DNA from: Mytilinidion resinicola
Taxonomy: Eukaryota; Ascomycota; Dothideomycetes; Mytilinidiales; Mytilinidiaceae
Length of the DNA: 64,000 bases
Assembly: GCF_010093595.1 (NCBI RefSeq)
Contig: NW_022985459.1
Location: forward strand, 124,001 to 188,000
Direction: 5' to 3'
Positions 44,050-55,080 of this stretch are shown here, piece by piece. Within the stretch, counting starts at the first letter, position 1. Each line of letters starts with the position of its first letter. The notes below the pieces were generated by a model, which was not told where the DNA came from, searched no databases, and saw only the letters and a list, made by a program, of their open reading frames with translations. Position numbers and translations under genes: made by a program.

Positions 44050-44540
44050 ATTTAATACATCATGTTTAAATTCTGCTTAACCTTAGGAGGAGGCACCACC
44101 AACACCGCCATCGCAGATCCCAATCGCGCACACACAACTCTCGAAGTCAAAGGTAGAATCATGTGACTATGCAATTCACAATTTACCACCTTAACATTGA
44201 CACTTTTCAACTCTCCGTCTGTCAGGGGTGTCTCCCGCAACTGAGCGTTCCTCCAAAATCCATAGCCAGACGGCCCAGCCTAGCACATACGAGGCAAAGG
44301 ATCGAGCGGGACTAGATGGAGGATTGAAATGTAAATCAAAGCCTCAAATCTTTTACATTCACCCTCTTCAAATCTGTATATGCTATGAATGTCTCACGCA
44401 GCTAGGTACACCCCCAAAACACATGCCCATACGACCAGGTCTAGCACACGCGGTAAGAGGAATCCAGGGGTGCTTAACATGGGATTGAAGTGCAATTCAG
44501 GGCCTGGAGTTCTTTACATCACGTATTCATGTGATCCATC
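44050..44540. repeat. Degenerate tandem repeat, 2-3 units of ~190 bp
   Basis: Boxes such as TAGCACATACGAGGC / TAGCACACGCGGTAAG, GGATTGAAATGTAAATCAAAG / GGATTGAAGTGCAATTCAGG, and TTTTACATTCACC / TTTACATCACG recur about 190 bp apart; an earlier copy has TTCAACTCTCC and GTGTCTCCCGCAACTGAG. Confidence 0.55.
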
Positions 44541-44891
44541 CCTATGAAGCCACTCACACGTCGTCATCCCATGTGCAGCATGGACTCGCAGACGCCTCAA
44601 AGTCAAGAGGAGAGCAATTTCAATAGCATTACAGCGCCAATCCAATTCACGGCTTCTTACTCATTACATCGTGTCCGAATCCTCCTTGCAGTTATGAGAC
44701 ATCACAAACGCTGTTATCACACACGCAAATCGCTGAATCACAAGCTTCAAATCGCACAACACAGTCATCTCATTCAGCTATCTATCTCATTCCGACTCTA
44801 CAGCAAGAAGAAGCCCAAATCCACACCATATCAGACTACAGAGCTCGCCCCATTACCGCTCCGCGTACGGCGCCGAAGCGCCTCAACCCCC

Positions 44892-45899
44892 CTACACGAT
44901 GGTCACAGTGAACAGCACCTTCCTCTTATCTAGCTGCTCTCGCAGCGCCGGGCTCAACTCCTCCTCATCCACCTCTCCTCTAATCCTCTCCATCTTCTCA
45001 TGGTGCGAAACGTCCCACCCCGCCCAAGCATCCACCGTCACCCCCTCCGCGTCCGCCACCCGCTGCCACATCGCGACCATACTCTCCCAATTGTGCCTAT
45101 ACACGTACTTCTCTTCCCCCTGCCTACAAAACGGCGGCTCAAGTTTGTCATTCTTCGCCGTGAGCCTCCCCGTCTGCGTGCCAATCGCCATAGCACCCGG
45201 CTCCTTCTTCAGCAACTTGAGGATGTTCGCCGCGGCCTCCTCCTGCTGCTCCAGTGACCAGATGTGCAGGAACATGGACACATGCACGAAGAACCAACTA
45301 CCCCGCGTCTTAACCAGTGCGTCTTCGGCGTCGGTGTCTGCGGCAAAAATGTTGCCTTTGATGTAATGTCCGGGCGTGAAGCGGTCCAGATCGCAGAAGA
45401 GGGCGTGTCCTGCGGCCTCGAAGTCTAGGAGATCGGCGCCGAAGAGGGCGGAGATGGGCGCGCCTTCGTACGCCAGCTGGCGGAGGTCCTGGCCCAGACA
45501 AGTTCCAAGATCGAGAAGTTTGTGCGGCGGGTCGGTGTGGGATTGGAAGCGGAGGGTTTCGAGGACGTGGGCGTGCGCGGGGTGGCGGCGGAGGGAGAAG
45601 GAGAGGAACCAGAACTCTCCGATGCACGGCCAGGGGGAGATGACCCAGGCAGCGTCACGCTGTGAGGCATTGTTAGCTTGAATTTTAGATGGGGAGGGCG
45701 TTTATGTGGACGGGAAGAGGTGACGTACAGCGCGGAGAATGTGGGCTTCGACCTCTTCGGGCCGAAGGTTCGAGTACTGGACGAAGAAGAGCTTGATTTC
45801 GGCGAGCTGGGAGGGTTCGAGCTGCTCGACGTACCAGGGCACGTTGGTGGAGCGGGTGAGGGAGTTGGCGGGCAGGTTGAGGAGGCTGTTGGAGCTCAT
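44892..45899 (-). CDS. SAM-dependent methyltransferase, Trt14/AusD-like, two exons
   Basis: Exons 45899-45729 and 45659-44892; the 69 nt intron (GTACGT ... CACAG) falls between codons. 312 aa. Motif I is LLDLGTCLGQDLRQL, matching the LDLG-x-CLGQDLR of the fungal methyltransferase family that includes Trt14 and AusD of meroterpenoid pathways; PWPCIGEFWFLSFSL and GAPISALFGADLLDFE are further family blocks. The N-terminal PWYVEQLEPSQLAEIKLFFV is also typical. These enzymes transfer methyl groups to small molecules. No polyketide synthase, terpene cyclase or P450 is in the window, so it is not part of a visible cluster. TATA-bearing array P2 begins about 300 bp upstream. Confidence 0.85.
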
Positions 45900-46199
45900 G
45901 TTGACGATGACGAGCGGAGGTGGCCGAGATTGAATGGGGTGCGGTGATGTTTCGCGTGAGGTTGCAGCAGCGTGAAGACGGTTCGACTATGTGACAGCTG
46001 AGGAAAGGATGTTGCGGCGATGGTGAAGTTAGAGTTAACGAGGAGAAACGTCCGGGACTGCACGTGACTGTGACCACACTCTGACATAGGCGCGAAATTG
46101 AGCTGTTGTTAGGGGGGAACTGCGGCATTGGGAATAGCCTTGAGGGTCTCCTGCAGCAACCGGTATTCTGAAGAGCGAGATGTAAAGGTTCAGGTAGTG

Positions 46200-47340
46200 G
46201 AAATCAATCTGCTAGCTGAGCTGCTCCCCACAACGGTGTTGATAGGAGAAGAGTGAGGCATGGGTAGAGATATATCCATGTGTTCAAGTTGTGTCCTAGT
46301 ACTTTGCCTTACGATAGCGGCGTCTGAAGTACTCTTACTCAAAGGGTTTTGTGGGGTGTAGAAGTGATGGAGGATAGATCTGTTAGAAGCCTCTATATAG
46401 GGCTCCTCCTGTTCGGAGCAGGGAAGATTCAGATACTCCAGAGCAGCCTCAGGTGCTGGGGTCCCCATCTTCGAAAGTCATTGTGCAGTGTAGAAGTGAT
46501 GAAGGACTCATCGTGCAGAAGCTTCTTTCATAGACTATCCCCCCTTCGGAGCAGCGAAGGTTGAGATGCTTCGGAGCGGCTTTAGGTACTGCCGGCGTCT
46601 GATTACCTCTTACTCGAAAGTCATTGTGAAGTGTAGAAGTGTAGATGTGATGGAGAGTCGATCAGGCGGGGGCCTCTTTCATAGGCCCTCTTTCGTTCGG
46701 AGCAGCGAAGATTCGGACACTTCGGAGCATACTTCAATGCTCGAGCATTCGTCCACTGCCGTTTGGCTGACGTGTGGAGTATAAAAGTGATGGAGGAATG
46801 ATTAGATGGAAAAATCATTTATATGCCCACTCCCGCTCGGAACAGTGGGTATTTAGATACTTTGGTACAGTGCTAGGTGCTGCAGGCGTTACCTGGCTAT
46901 TGTATAATTTGTGCAGTGGACATGCGATAGAGGAGAGGTCAGGCGAAGTCTTCCTTACACCAGGTCAGCCCTTTCCGTTCGAAGCAGCGAAAACATATCG
47001 TAGTAGTTTTGGGTTCTGCGAGCATTCACTGAATTCTGGCTGATTTGCGAAGTATAGAAGTGACGGTGGAAAGACCAGACCGGATTTCCTATTGTTTGGC
47101 GGCCCGCCCATTTGGAGGCGCGAAGGTGTCTGCGAGTAGTGTCGGATGCTGCAGGCGTTCATTTGCCTGGTATAATGTGTGGATTGTAGAAGCTGTAGAG
47201 GATATATGAGGCGAAAGTATCTTTTCTATGCCCTCTGCTTGCCATAGCGAAGATGCAGGACGAAGACATAAATTTCGGCACTCCTTGCAATTCCCCGAGG
47301 TATCCCAACAGGCTTCGGAAACTCTAAACACGGTGTAAAG
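46200..47340 (-). repeat. Tandem array of the same unit as P1 (array P2), ~7-8 units
   Basis: On the plus strand GTGTAGAAGTGATGGAGG, GAAGCCTCTATATAG and TTCGGAGCAG recur at about 46370, 46500, 46640, 46785 and further on, 130-155 bp apart, becoming more degenerate to the right. The boxes and their order match array P1 at 28.4-29.5 kb, including orientation. It sits upstream of the minus-strand methyltransferase gene. Confidence 0.8.
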
Positions 47341-48079
47341 GTCCACCAAGGAGAAGTAAGACTACAATTTGATGAACTGAAGCCATGCTACTCAGGGTAC
47401 TCCTCGCGATGGCGTTGAGAGAGCAAGGGTGAAGCCAGGGCAGTGGCACACCTGTGTGCCCAAACCCCTGACAAAGTACTGTACTTCGGAGTAGCCTTAG
47501 GTAGTGCAAACGTTCATAGAACTTCACTGACTTTGGTATTCGATTCTTCCAGCCCATCCCAGGCCCTTGAGTCTATGAGTTCGGTTCACGGTGCTGGCTG
47601 GTTTGCATTCAGTAAAGCATTATGGCGTTGAATAGATATTGGCAGCTCACAAATATGAGACTCGATGCTAAACCTCCACATACTTTAGATAAATACTCAC
47701 TTTGCGCTCGTGTGCACTTGCCTAGCACCGCATGAAGCCCTTTAGCACATTATCAAAAACGGTAAAACGACATTTTTAACGAGGCTGATGACTCTTTAAG
47801 CCACTTCGGACGGTGTTGGGGTGCTATAATATGTTCACCGGAGCCTGAATAGCTGCCCCCTCGCGAGCTGCTTGTGGTGAAGGTCTACAGCTTGAGGTGA
47901 AGGTTAGCGTCCACACACTTCCATTAAACCCACCGTCACCCATCTTCATTCACCTTCAGCGAACCTGCATTAAACCATCGTACGTACCTTCGAATCACCC
48001 CTTGCTGTACGCTTTGCTAACGCGCCGTCTAGTCTACAAATCTCAACAAAACACGAAGCTTTCAACAAACCGTCCCAAA
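47341..48079. other. Intergenic and 5' leader of a small ORF
   Basis: A variant of the 25-26 kb core (GCCACTTCGGACGGT) occurs at 47800-47814. From about 47895 the sequence is C/A-rich like a fungal 5' UTR. Confidence 0.4.
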
Positions 48080-48283
48080 ATGATCAGGACACCCGGAGAA
48101 GCTGCCCACCAAGCGCGGTACATGCGACGCAAGCGCCGATTGGCGGCACGTTTCCGTGTCGTGACCAGACGCCGCGTCTTGCGCCCGGTGCCGTTCAAGG
48201 CGACATTATCCACCATCGAGGAAGAGTCGGAAGAATCAACCACTCAATCTATGCGCTCATACTGCTCTTTGGCCTGGGTCTAG
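48080..48283 (+). CDS. Small Arg-rich hypothetical protein
   Basis: ATG 48080 in a good context (CAAAATGATC) after a C/A-rich leader, 67 aa. The centre is strongly basic (YMRRKRRLAARF, VVTRRRVLRPV) and the end is acidic and Ser-rich (STIEEESEEST). No family recognised. It could be a first exon of a longer gene. Confidence 0.35.
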   Translation: MIRTPGEAAHQARYMRRKRRLAARFRVVTRRRVLRPVPFKATLSTIEEESEESTTQSMRSYCSLAWV

Positions 48284-48599
48284 GCCCATCTACCTCCACT
48301 TTCAACCGCCGACACCGAGCTTCAAATGAGGACATGAATTTCAGCACCATAGATATCAGACGCCAAGAGGATGTTCTACCGCTGACGGCTTCAAATTGGG
48401 GGGGCGGGGGGAGGGAGTGCGCTGATTTCGAGCGCGATGACGCTGGCTGGGGGGAGCTTTATATATATATCGAGTAGAAATATCGGAAAGTGTTTGCTGT
48501 CGACCGAAAATGAAGCTCAAAGGACGTATTCACCAATTGCATGCCTTCAGATTATGACCTCCGACAAAGTTGACCTCACGATCTTATAGGATCCACATT

Positions 48600-49470
48600 A
48601 CATTCTCGTCTTACTTTTACATCGTGTTATTTACTGTGTAGGTTTGCATGCTAGATAGCACTGTACGGAGTAGCCCGACTGGTAGGTACGCGGTCAGCCA
48701 AAAGGGAGTCCAATTTCTACTGCACATGAGGTCACCTCATACAGACCACAAGACATTCTCGCCTTATCTTCACATCATGTTCTACGCGTAGCGCTTTTGC
48801 ATGCGTGATGGCATTGTACGGAGTAGCTCAGCTAGAAGGTAGTCGACCAGTCAAAAGGTAATCCAATTTTCATCCGGGGACACTACGATATGCAGAAACA
48901 TGTTACATTCTCGCTTTACCTTCACATCGTGTTCTACGCGTAACGCTTTTGCATGCTTGATAGCACTGTACGGGGTAACCCAGCTAGAATAGAGTTGGCT
49001 AGTCAACAGGTAATCCAATTTTCATCTTGGGTCACTGCAATTGGCAGAACCACGTTACATTCTCGTCTTGTCTTCATATCGTGTTCTAAGCTCTACAGGT
49101 TTGCATGCTTGATAGCGCCGTACGGAGTAGCCCAGCGAGTTGGTGGTCGATCAGTCAAAAGGCAACCTACTATCTACTGCGTCTACTTTTGCATCGGACT
49201 TGAAGTTTTGAAGCCCTAGAGGCACCCCAAGCATTGGCAGTAGTAGTACCTTGCATTTAGACACTCCGATATAGCACTGCAGGGCCTTTACTCTTGCTCG
49301 CTCGACACCACTGTGAGAAGTACCCCGGCAGGAAGGTACGCATTCAGTCAAAAGGTACTTTTCGCAACAACTATTTTACATTTTTATCTCACCTTCATAT
49401 CAGATTCCGCAAGTTATACGTTTGCATGCTTGATAGCACTGTACGGGGTATCCTAGCTAGTAGGTGCAGG
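48600..49470. repeat. Degenerate tandem array, core TTTGCATGCTTGATAGCACT, ~6 units
   Basis: Core copies lie near 48645, 48797, 48948, 49104, 49290 (weak) and 49423. Each is followed by GTACGGAGTAGCCCAGCTAG and CAGTCAAAAGGTAATCCAAT and preceded by TTACATTCTCGTCTTAC and CACATCGTGTTC boxes. Period about 150 bp. The unit is unrelated to the neighbouring arrays. Confidence 0.85.
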
Positions 49471-49779
49471 GCCAGTCAAGGGGGGGTTCGAAGCACGTGG
49501 CAAAGCCCGCTCAAAAAGTCTCGTCAACCACCTGAAGATGGGCTTCCCCAGTATACGTGGCCAGCTACGAAGCGCCAGAGGATAACCGGAAATGGGAACT
49601 CGCCAGGATTGGCGAAGTGCTCTTCGCAGCAGCACATGACTCCATTTCATATTGCACGGTCACTGCAATGTGGGACAAGATAGATGAATATGAGGGAGGG
49701 CATCAAAGGTTTTTAATTTTAAAAAGGATGAAGACTGAGTTTAAAACCATCCCATCCACCGAAATCAATGCATCCGCGA

Positions 49780-50200
49780 AAAACAAAACCCAGCATAATG
49801 ACGACAACAGCCACCTCGAGTCAACCTTGAGAGCGGGTCCTTGTCCTCCTACTCAAGCAGAACTGACTCTAACTATGATGGCGCTTGCTGGCAATGATGT
49901 TCAGCATAATGACGACAACAGCCACCTCGAGGTCAGCCTTGAGAGCGAGTCCTTGTCCTCCTACCCAAGAAGAGCTGACCCCAGTCATGATGGCGCTTGT
50001 CGGCAATTTCCGAACATGGGAGCGACTTCCTTCATGATGGCGTTCTTTTCCTTGACCGTCCGCTCCAGAGCCGGACATGGTGATCATCTCGAGGCGACGA
50101 TCATGCGGCTGGGAAGCAGAGCCCGGGCCGCACCCATGGTTTTTGAAATGAGTGTCGATGTTCTCCATGGTGATCATCTCGAGGCGGTGATCGTGATGGC
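49780..50200. repeat. Direct repeat with CAGCATAATGACGACAACAG, ~2.5 units
   Basis: Copies start at 49791 and 49912 (121 bp apart), each continuing CCACCTCGAG ... CCTTGAGAGCG ... TCCTTGTCCTCCTAC ... GATGGCGCTTG. Degenerate CTCGAGGCG boxes continue at 50090 and 50180. An open frame runs through it from a non-ATG start; not called as a gene. Confidence 0.7.
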
Positions 50201-50391
50201 GAGGTGGTAGGAGCTGCAGATATGTCTGTGTGTGAGAGAGGTGTCAGCCTTGAATCAAGTGGAAGATGAGGAGCTGTGGAGTCAACGTACCTTGAAGGGA
50301 TGGATCGCAAAGGCACCATTCCAAGCTGAAGCCACACCAATTCCAGTTCTCTGACCTGCGAAGGGACAAGTCAGCTTTGGATCAGGAAGCG

Positions 50392-50751
50392 TCAGAAGGG
50401 TGATGGCCTACCTGTAGTATCTAGCCCAACTCCTCCAGCACACCCATCGCCCTCGGCCTTGGTGGTCGACGTGACGCTGGACTGTGACTTTGGATGCTGA
50501 TGATGTCGTGACTCTGTCATTTCGTTCTTACAACCCAACGTGCACGGTGATATGAGATCCCACCGTGCACGTTGGTTTGTAGGTTGGTTTGTAGAACGAA
50601 CGGACGGCAGTACTTTCTCAGTGCTCCAAAGAGCTTCGTCTTCCAAGTCTTCGATTTCGTATTCGGGGGGACTGTCTCCTGGCAAGGACGGCGGACGCAG
50701 GCGAGCGACGTAGCAGGATGAGTTCCTCAGGGCGATAAGTGCTAGTAGCAT
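50392..50751 (-). CDS. Small hypothetical protein, hydrophobic N-terminus
   Basis: ATG 50751, 119 aa. Begins MLLALIALRNSSCYVARL, possibly the end of a longer membrane segment, because a plausible intron (GTAAGT ... CTAATCCTCACCAG) lies upstream at about 50789-50875. Then PPSLPGDSPPEYEIEDLEDE, an acidic Pro-rich part with a PPEY motif, and a Ser/Thr/Gln-rich tail. No family recognised; the gene model is uncertain at both ends. Confidence 0.3.
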   Translation of the reverse strand: MLLALIALRNSSCYVARLRPPSLPGDSPPEYEIEDLEDEALWSTEKVLPSVRSTNQPTNQRARWDLISPCTLGCKNEMTESRHHQHPKSQSSVTSTTKAEGDGCAGGVGLDTTGRPSPF

Positions 50752-51980
50752 GACGAGTGCGAGAGTAAGGGAGACTGGTGAGGATTAGCTTGAGGTGTCG
50801 ATGCAGAGTCAGGCCACTCATGCAGGCAAGTGTTTGGACTGGCCTGAGGGGAGCATGGAGGACTTACGCTTGAGACGGGGTGGACGAGGAGGGTGCTACT
50901 GATGGACGAGGTGCGGACGGTGCAACTGGTGCGGCTGTTGCATTGCGAGTTGGACAATGAAGGCTTGGAAGATCGTTATCGCAATGTGGTGATGTTGAGG
51001 AGGATGGTGTAGAGGAGAGGAAGTGAGGTGCGGACGTTGGGGCTTATAAGCCTCGCGGCAGTTGATCGACACTTAAGCGAGAGAGGCTAGGCCCAACTCG
51101 GACGAGGTAAACAGTGAGGAGGACGAGCTCGAAGGACGGTGGAAGAGAAAGACGGGTGAGAGGGGCGAGGGCCTCTACTTATAGACGGAGGAGATGGCGC
51201 CCAAACTCCTTATCTTGAGCTGGTTTCAGGCTGCAGTTCGTCATGGCGTGACGCTGGGCAAGTAGACAAGATGTTGGGCACCGCGGAGGCGTTCCGCAAG
51301 GCTATGTGCGCCTCAAATCTGTTGAGCGGTGGTATCATGATGGGCATGTGGACAGGTGGCTCCAAGATTCTCAGGGAGGTGGGACCATGCGCATGGCAGT
51401 GGCCGGATTCGTTGAGGATATGAACACCGCTCGTCTTCTGTCCCTCAATTCGCCTTAGATAGCATGATCAGAGGCGGCTGGATGCGGTTGTATAACTCCC
51501 AATGTTATGTGCAGTACAACCAGATATGCCCAGTCTATACAAACCGTCTGGATCATGCATTTGATTCAGAGCCAGATCCAAGATCTCGAAGATATGATAT
51601 ACGAAAACAGATCGTAAAGAGCCTTCTCGATATACCACTGTAATCCTCGTGCCGGAAACTCTGACATCGTAATCTGCGCTCCATCACCATGCCTCAGGAC
51701 CACAGCCACCACGGTGATCGCATCAAAACGATCAACACGTGATTCACCGCTCTTCCATTCATCCCATCCCTTCACCTTTCTTCGTCACCCTCTCCCTTCA
51801 CCCCGTCTCTTTTAGTGCCAACATATAACCTCCCCCTCCCTCCTCCACTCCTCAAACCAGATCAAACAGCGCACATCGTCACCAAACCTCTTCAATTTCT
51901 CACAAACTTCCATCAAAACTCCCACAAACAACCACGCTTCCGCACAAACTTTCAATTAAACAACTACAAACAACGACGCC
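50752..51980. other. Intergenic, possible upstream exon and leader
   Basis: Apart from the putative intron near 50789-50875 no feature is seen. The stretch 51770-51980 is C/A-rich without G, a typical fungal 5' UTR for the next ORF. Confidence 0.35.
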
Positions 51981-52367
51981 ATGTCTACCTCCGCAATCCC
52001 CGTAGTCGAGCTGTCGCCGGAGTCCGACTACGACGCCGACGAGATGCTGTACTGGGAGGAGGCGGTGATTGCCGAGGGGCTCCCCTGGGAGGTGGAGGAG
52101 CCGGCAGCGCCCGCGCCCGAGGGGCCTGAGGCGGAGGGGGAGAGCGAGGGGTCGGCGGAGATGGAGCTGGAGAGCGAGTGGTTAGTGGTTGTGCTTGTGA
52201 ATCAGCGAATGGGAGCTGACTTTTGCTTAGAGCGTGCGAGTTTGGGCGGCGAGAGGGAGGGCTTGGAGCTGTGGTGGGCGAATTGGGGGCAGTCGGGGGT
52301 AGTTGTTCGGAGATTTTGGTATGTCTTTTCCAGAGGTCCTAGTTTGAGAGGAAGACGAATTGACTGA
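51981..52367 (+). CDS. Small acidic hypothetical protein
   Basis: ATG 51981 follows a long CA-rich leader. Unspliced, the frame runs 128 aa: MSTSAIPVVELSPESDYDAD, an acidic Ala/Pro/Glu-rich middle, then LELWWANWGQSGVVVRRFW. A perfect-looking intron (52181-52230, GTTAGT ... CTGAC ... TTAG) would create a stop at the junction, and another donor (GTATGT at 52319) could change the C-terminus, so the 3' structure is unresolved. Function unknown. Confidence 0.4.
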   Translation: MSTSAIPVVELSPESDYDADEMLYWEEAVIAEGLPWEVEEPAAPAPEGPEAEGESEGSAEMELESEWLVVVLVNQRMGADFCLERASLGGEREGLELWWANWGQSGVVVRRFWYVFSRGPSLRGRRID

Positions 52368-52532
52368 TGAATTGGGTAGGGATTAGCACCGGGAGAGAGG
52401 TTGGTTGGAGTGGTTCGCCGCCGTGAGGGGTAGTCTGGCTCGGTATCAAAATTGGAGAGAAGATGTAAAGGCCCCAAGGGCATGAATCGAGACGCGTTCA
52501 AATCTGCATGAAAGAATCATCTTGCCGCTGTG

Positions 52533-54190
52533 TGAAGTGTCTCGTGATATGATTGAAAATGAAGATGAGGTGTATCGTTTTGGATAACCTATATTAGAGC
52601 GCGTTCAAAGGGACTAAAATGAACTGATTGCCGGTACATGAAACGCCTTGGGGTGAAGTCATGGATCAATAAACAAAGTAGAGTTCTGAAGGGTGTGAAT
52701 CGAAAGGTGGTAAAATGATTGCAAAGAGTTCATCTTGCTGCTGTGTGGGACTTCTTGCGTGGAATCGAGAATAAATATTAGATGGGAAGATCTCAGGAGC
52801 GTGAATGAGAACCTACTCACTTCTTCTGTGAAGTCCACTTGCCGCGGTATGAGGTGCCTTGTGAAAGATCCAGGAATCAAATACCATGGACAGGCTCTTG
52901 TAGCAGGAATCGGAGGGATTTCAAATAGTTTATATTGGGGTCATCTGGCTGCCGTCAGAGTTCCTCTGGAGGAGTATCAGAAACTCATACGAGATGTAAA
53001 GCTTTCGAGGGCATGAACGAGAATGCGTTCAAAATCTCCGTAATCGACATTTCATATCGCTGCACGAGGTGCCCTGTCGTGAGATCACGTTCCTAAATAA
53101 GATGCATACTCTTCGGGAGCAGGAACGAGAACAGAATCCATCGTTTGCTGACACTAGGTTACCGCCGTGCGAGGTGTCTTGCCGTGGTATCATGAGACGA
53201 GATCGGATGTCAAGTTTTCGAGGATGTCGAAGACAACAACTTCAAATTGTCTGTGATTAGCTCTTGAATTCACATCTATATCCTACTTTGCGCGGCTTTC
53301 AGCATTCGGATAACAAGCTGGATGTATCTGCTTGCCGCCGTATGAGGTGGTTGATCCTGACATCGGGAATGAAGATGAGATGTCAAGTTCTAGGCAACGT
53401 GAATGAGAGCAGTTTCAAATCTTCTGTGGTAAGTCAGCCAAAGTGCGAGTCTATACTCACTTACGCGACTTACAGCACCTAAACAAAGGAATGAAAGGGC
53501 TGACTTGCAGCTGTTCGAGGTGCTTCGTCATGGGAGAAGAAATCCAAATAGGATGTCAAGCTCTTAGGGATGCAAACGAGATCGGGACCAAATTTTTCGC
53601 ACTAATTCATCCAAATTGCAATTTCGCCCTCCTATTCGAGATCTCCAGGGTCTAGAAAAGTCGAGAAGTGCAATAGCTTACCGTTGCATGAGGTACTTCC
53701 TACTTCCTCACAGTAAAACAGATCGAGATGAGATGTCAAACTCTCGACGACTGAAATGAGGACAGGTGCAAACCTCCCGCACTAACTCATCCAAGTTATA
53801 AGTGCGCCCTCCATATCATGGCTTTCAGTATCTAGACTAAAGGAAAAGTACACTAGCTCGCCGCTGCATGAGGTGCCTTGTCACGAGACCAGAAACCGGA
53901 ATAGGATGTAAAGCTCCAGAGGCCGTGGACGAGCGCGGATTCAAAACCCTTGCGCCACCTTACCATAATCGCAACGGCATCATCTATATCATTGAATATG
54001 GCGTCTGGATAAAGAATGAGTACACTGACCTGCCGCTGCATGAGGTGCCTTGTCACATGATTAGAAACCGGGATAAAATGTAAAGCTCCGAGGACGTGAA
54101 CGAGAGCGGGTACAAATCGATTGCATTTACGCATCTAAACCACAGCTACATCTCCCATCGCGGGACGCATTCCTTCTCCTAAGCCTCCAT
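52533..54190. repeat. Tandem array, core GCTGCATGAGGTGCCTTGTC, ~12 units with period change
   Basis: Core starts near 52533, 52633, 52740, 52853, 52955, 53060, 53164, 53338, 53513, 53685, 53862 and 54035. The first six steps are 100-113 bp, the last five 172-177 bp. Units share a TGTAAAGCTC box and a GTGAACGAGAGCGGG-like box. The last two units are most alike, so expansion was probably from the right end. Confidence 0.88.
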
Positions 54191-54279
54191 CCGCACTCCC
54201 CCATGGCTCATGCGGTCTGACGTGAGGTGCTCGACGTTCCACTCTGTATGCCACATATTGCAGCTCCCGATGACTCGTT

Positions 54280-55080
54280 ACCGCCTACTCCTCAATTTCT
54301 CAAGCAAACTTGACCTTGCAGTAGTGAGAGATGTGGTGCAAGATATCGCTGAAGTTTGGTTTCTTCGGGCAGGCGTTGCAGTGCAAGGGAATGATGCCGG
54401 TGACAGGCACGCTGGCGAGGCAATTGGAACCGCGAGTAGGCAAGCGTGGAGGCCCGTGACGAAGCGTTGAGGGTGACCCAGGGTGAATGGCCTTATGATT
54501 GAGGAACTGCGAGATGTCGCTGAAAGAGGGTCTGGGTTTCCACGTGTGGCTTCGGAGTAAGTGCGGAGGCTGACCTTGTAGTAGTGAGAGAGGTGGCCTT
54601 TGCCTCTATGCTTCGATTCGAAGCTATACGAGAGATGGTGCCGTCTCCGGCGCCTTGTTCCAAGGGACTTAGACAGGAACCAAACCGAAATGTCCTCTAC
54701 AAGCCACACCACCGGCGGTGAGGAGGATCGAGATATCGCTGAAGTTTGACTTTCCAGAGGAGGTGTTGCAACGCAAAGCATGTTGCCAGTGACGGGAATG
54801 CTTTAGAGGCAATTGATTTTTGCGGCTGTCCGACCAGGCAGTGCCGCGAAGCTACCATCTGCTGGATTATGGCTGAACGCCTATAAGTAACGGTAACAAA
54901 TGTAAGGTCCGGTTCCTCGAGTAGATAATGCAAGACTTGAGAATGCTGCTGGAAACGAACATGATGGCGAGGCAATTGGTAGCTTCCCTCTCGATCGACA
55001 TGTTGATAACTGACTTGTGGCGGCCAAGACTTCAGAGCGACGTGACATAGTGATCCATCGGTGCCGGCGGTGACGAACAT
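54280..55080 (-). pseudogene. Array of eroded fragments of an FSDIS-motif protein gene
   Basis: On the minus strand at least three related coding pieces occur in broken frames: LHCNACPKKPNFSDILHHIS (about 54310-54385), KPRPSFSDISQFLNHK (about 54480-54540) with KGHLSHYYKVSLRTYSE (about 54550-54605), and LRCNTSSGKSNFSDISILLT with CRGHFGL (about 54670-54780). They match one block with a Cys-pair, FSDIS and KGHLSHYYK order that I recall from a conserved Pezizomycotina protein family. No start or full-length frame exists. DNA similarity between copies extends beyond the coding motifs. Confidence 0.6.

Noticed and set aside
49557..50210. 217-codon plus-strand open frame
   Set aside because: No ATG near the start, and it runs through a direct repeat; repeats without stops give long chance frames.
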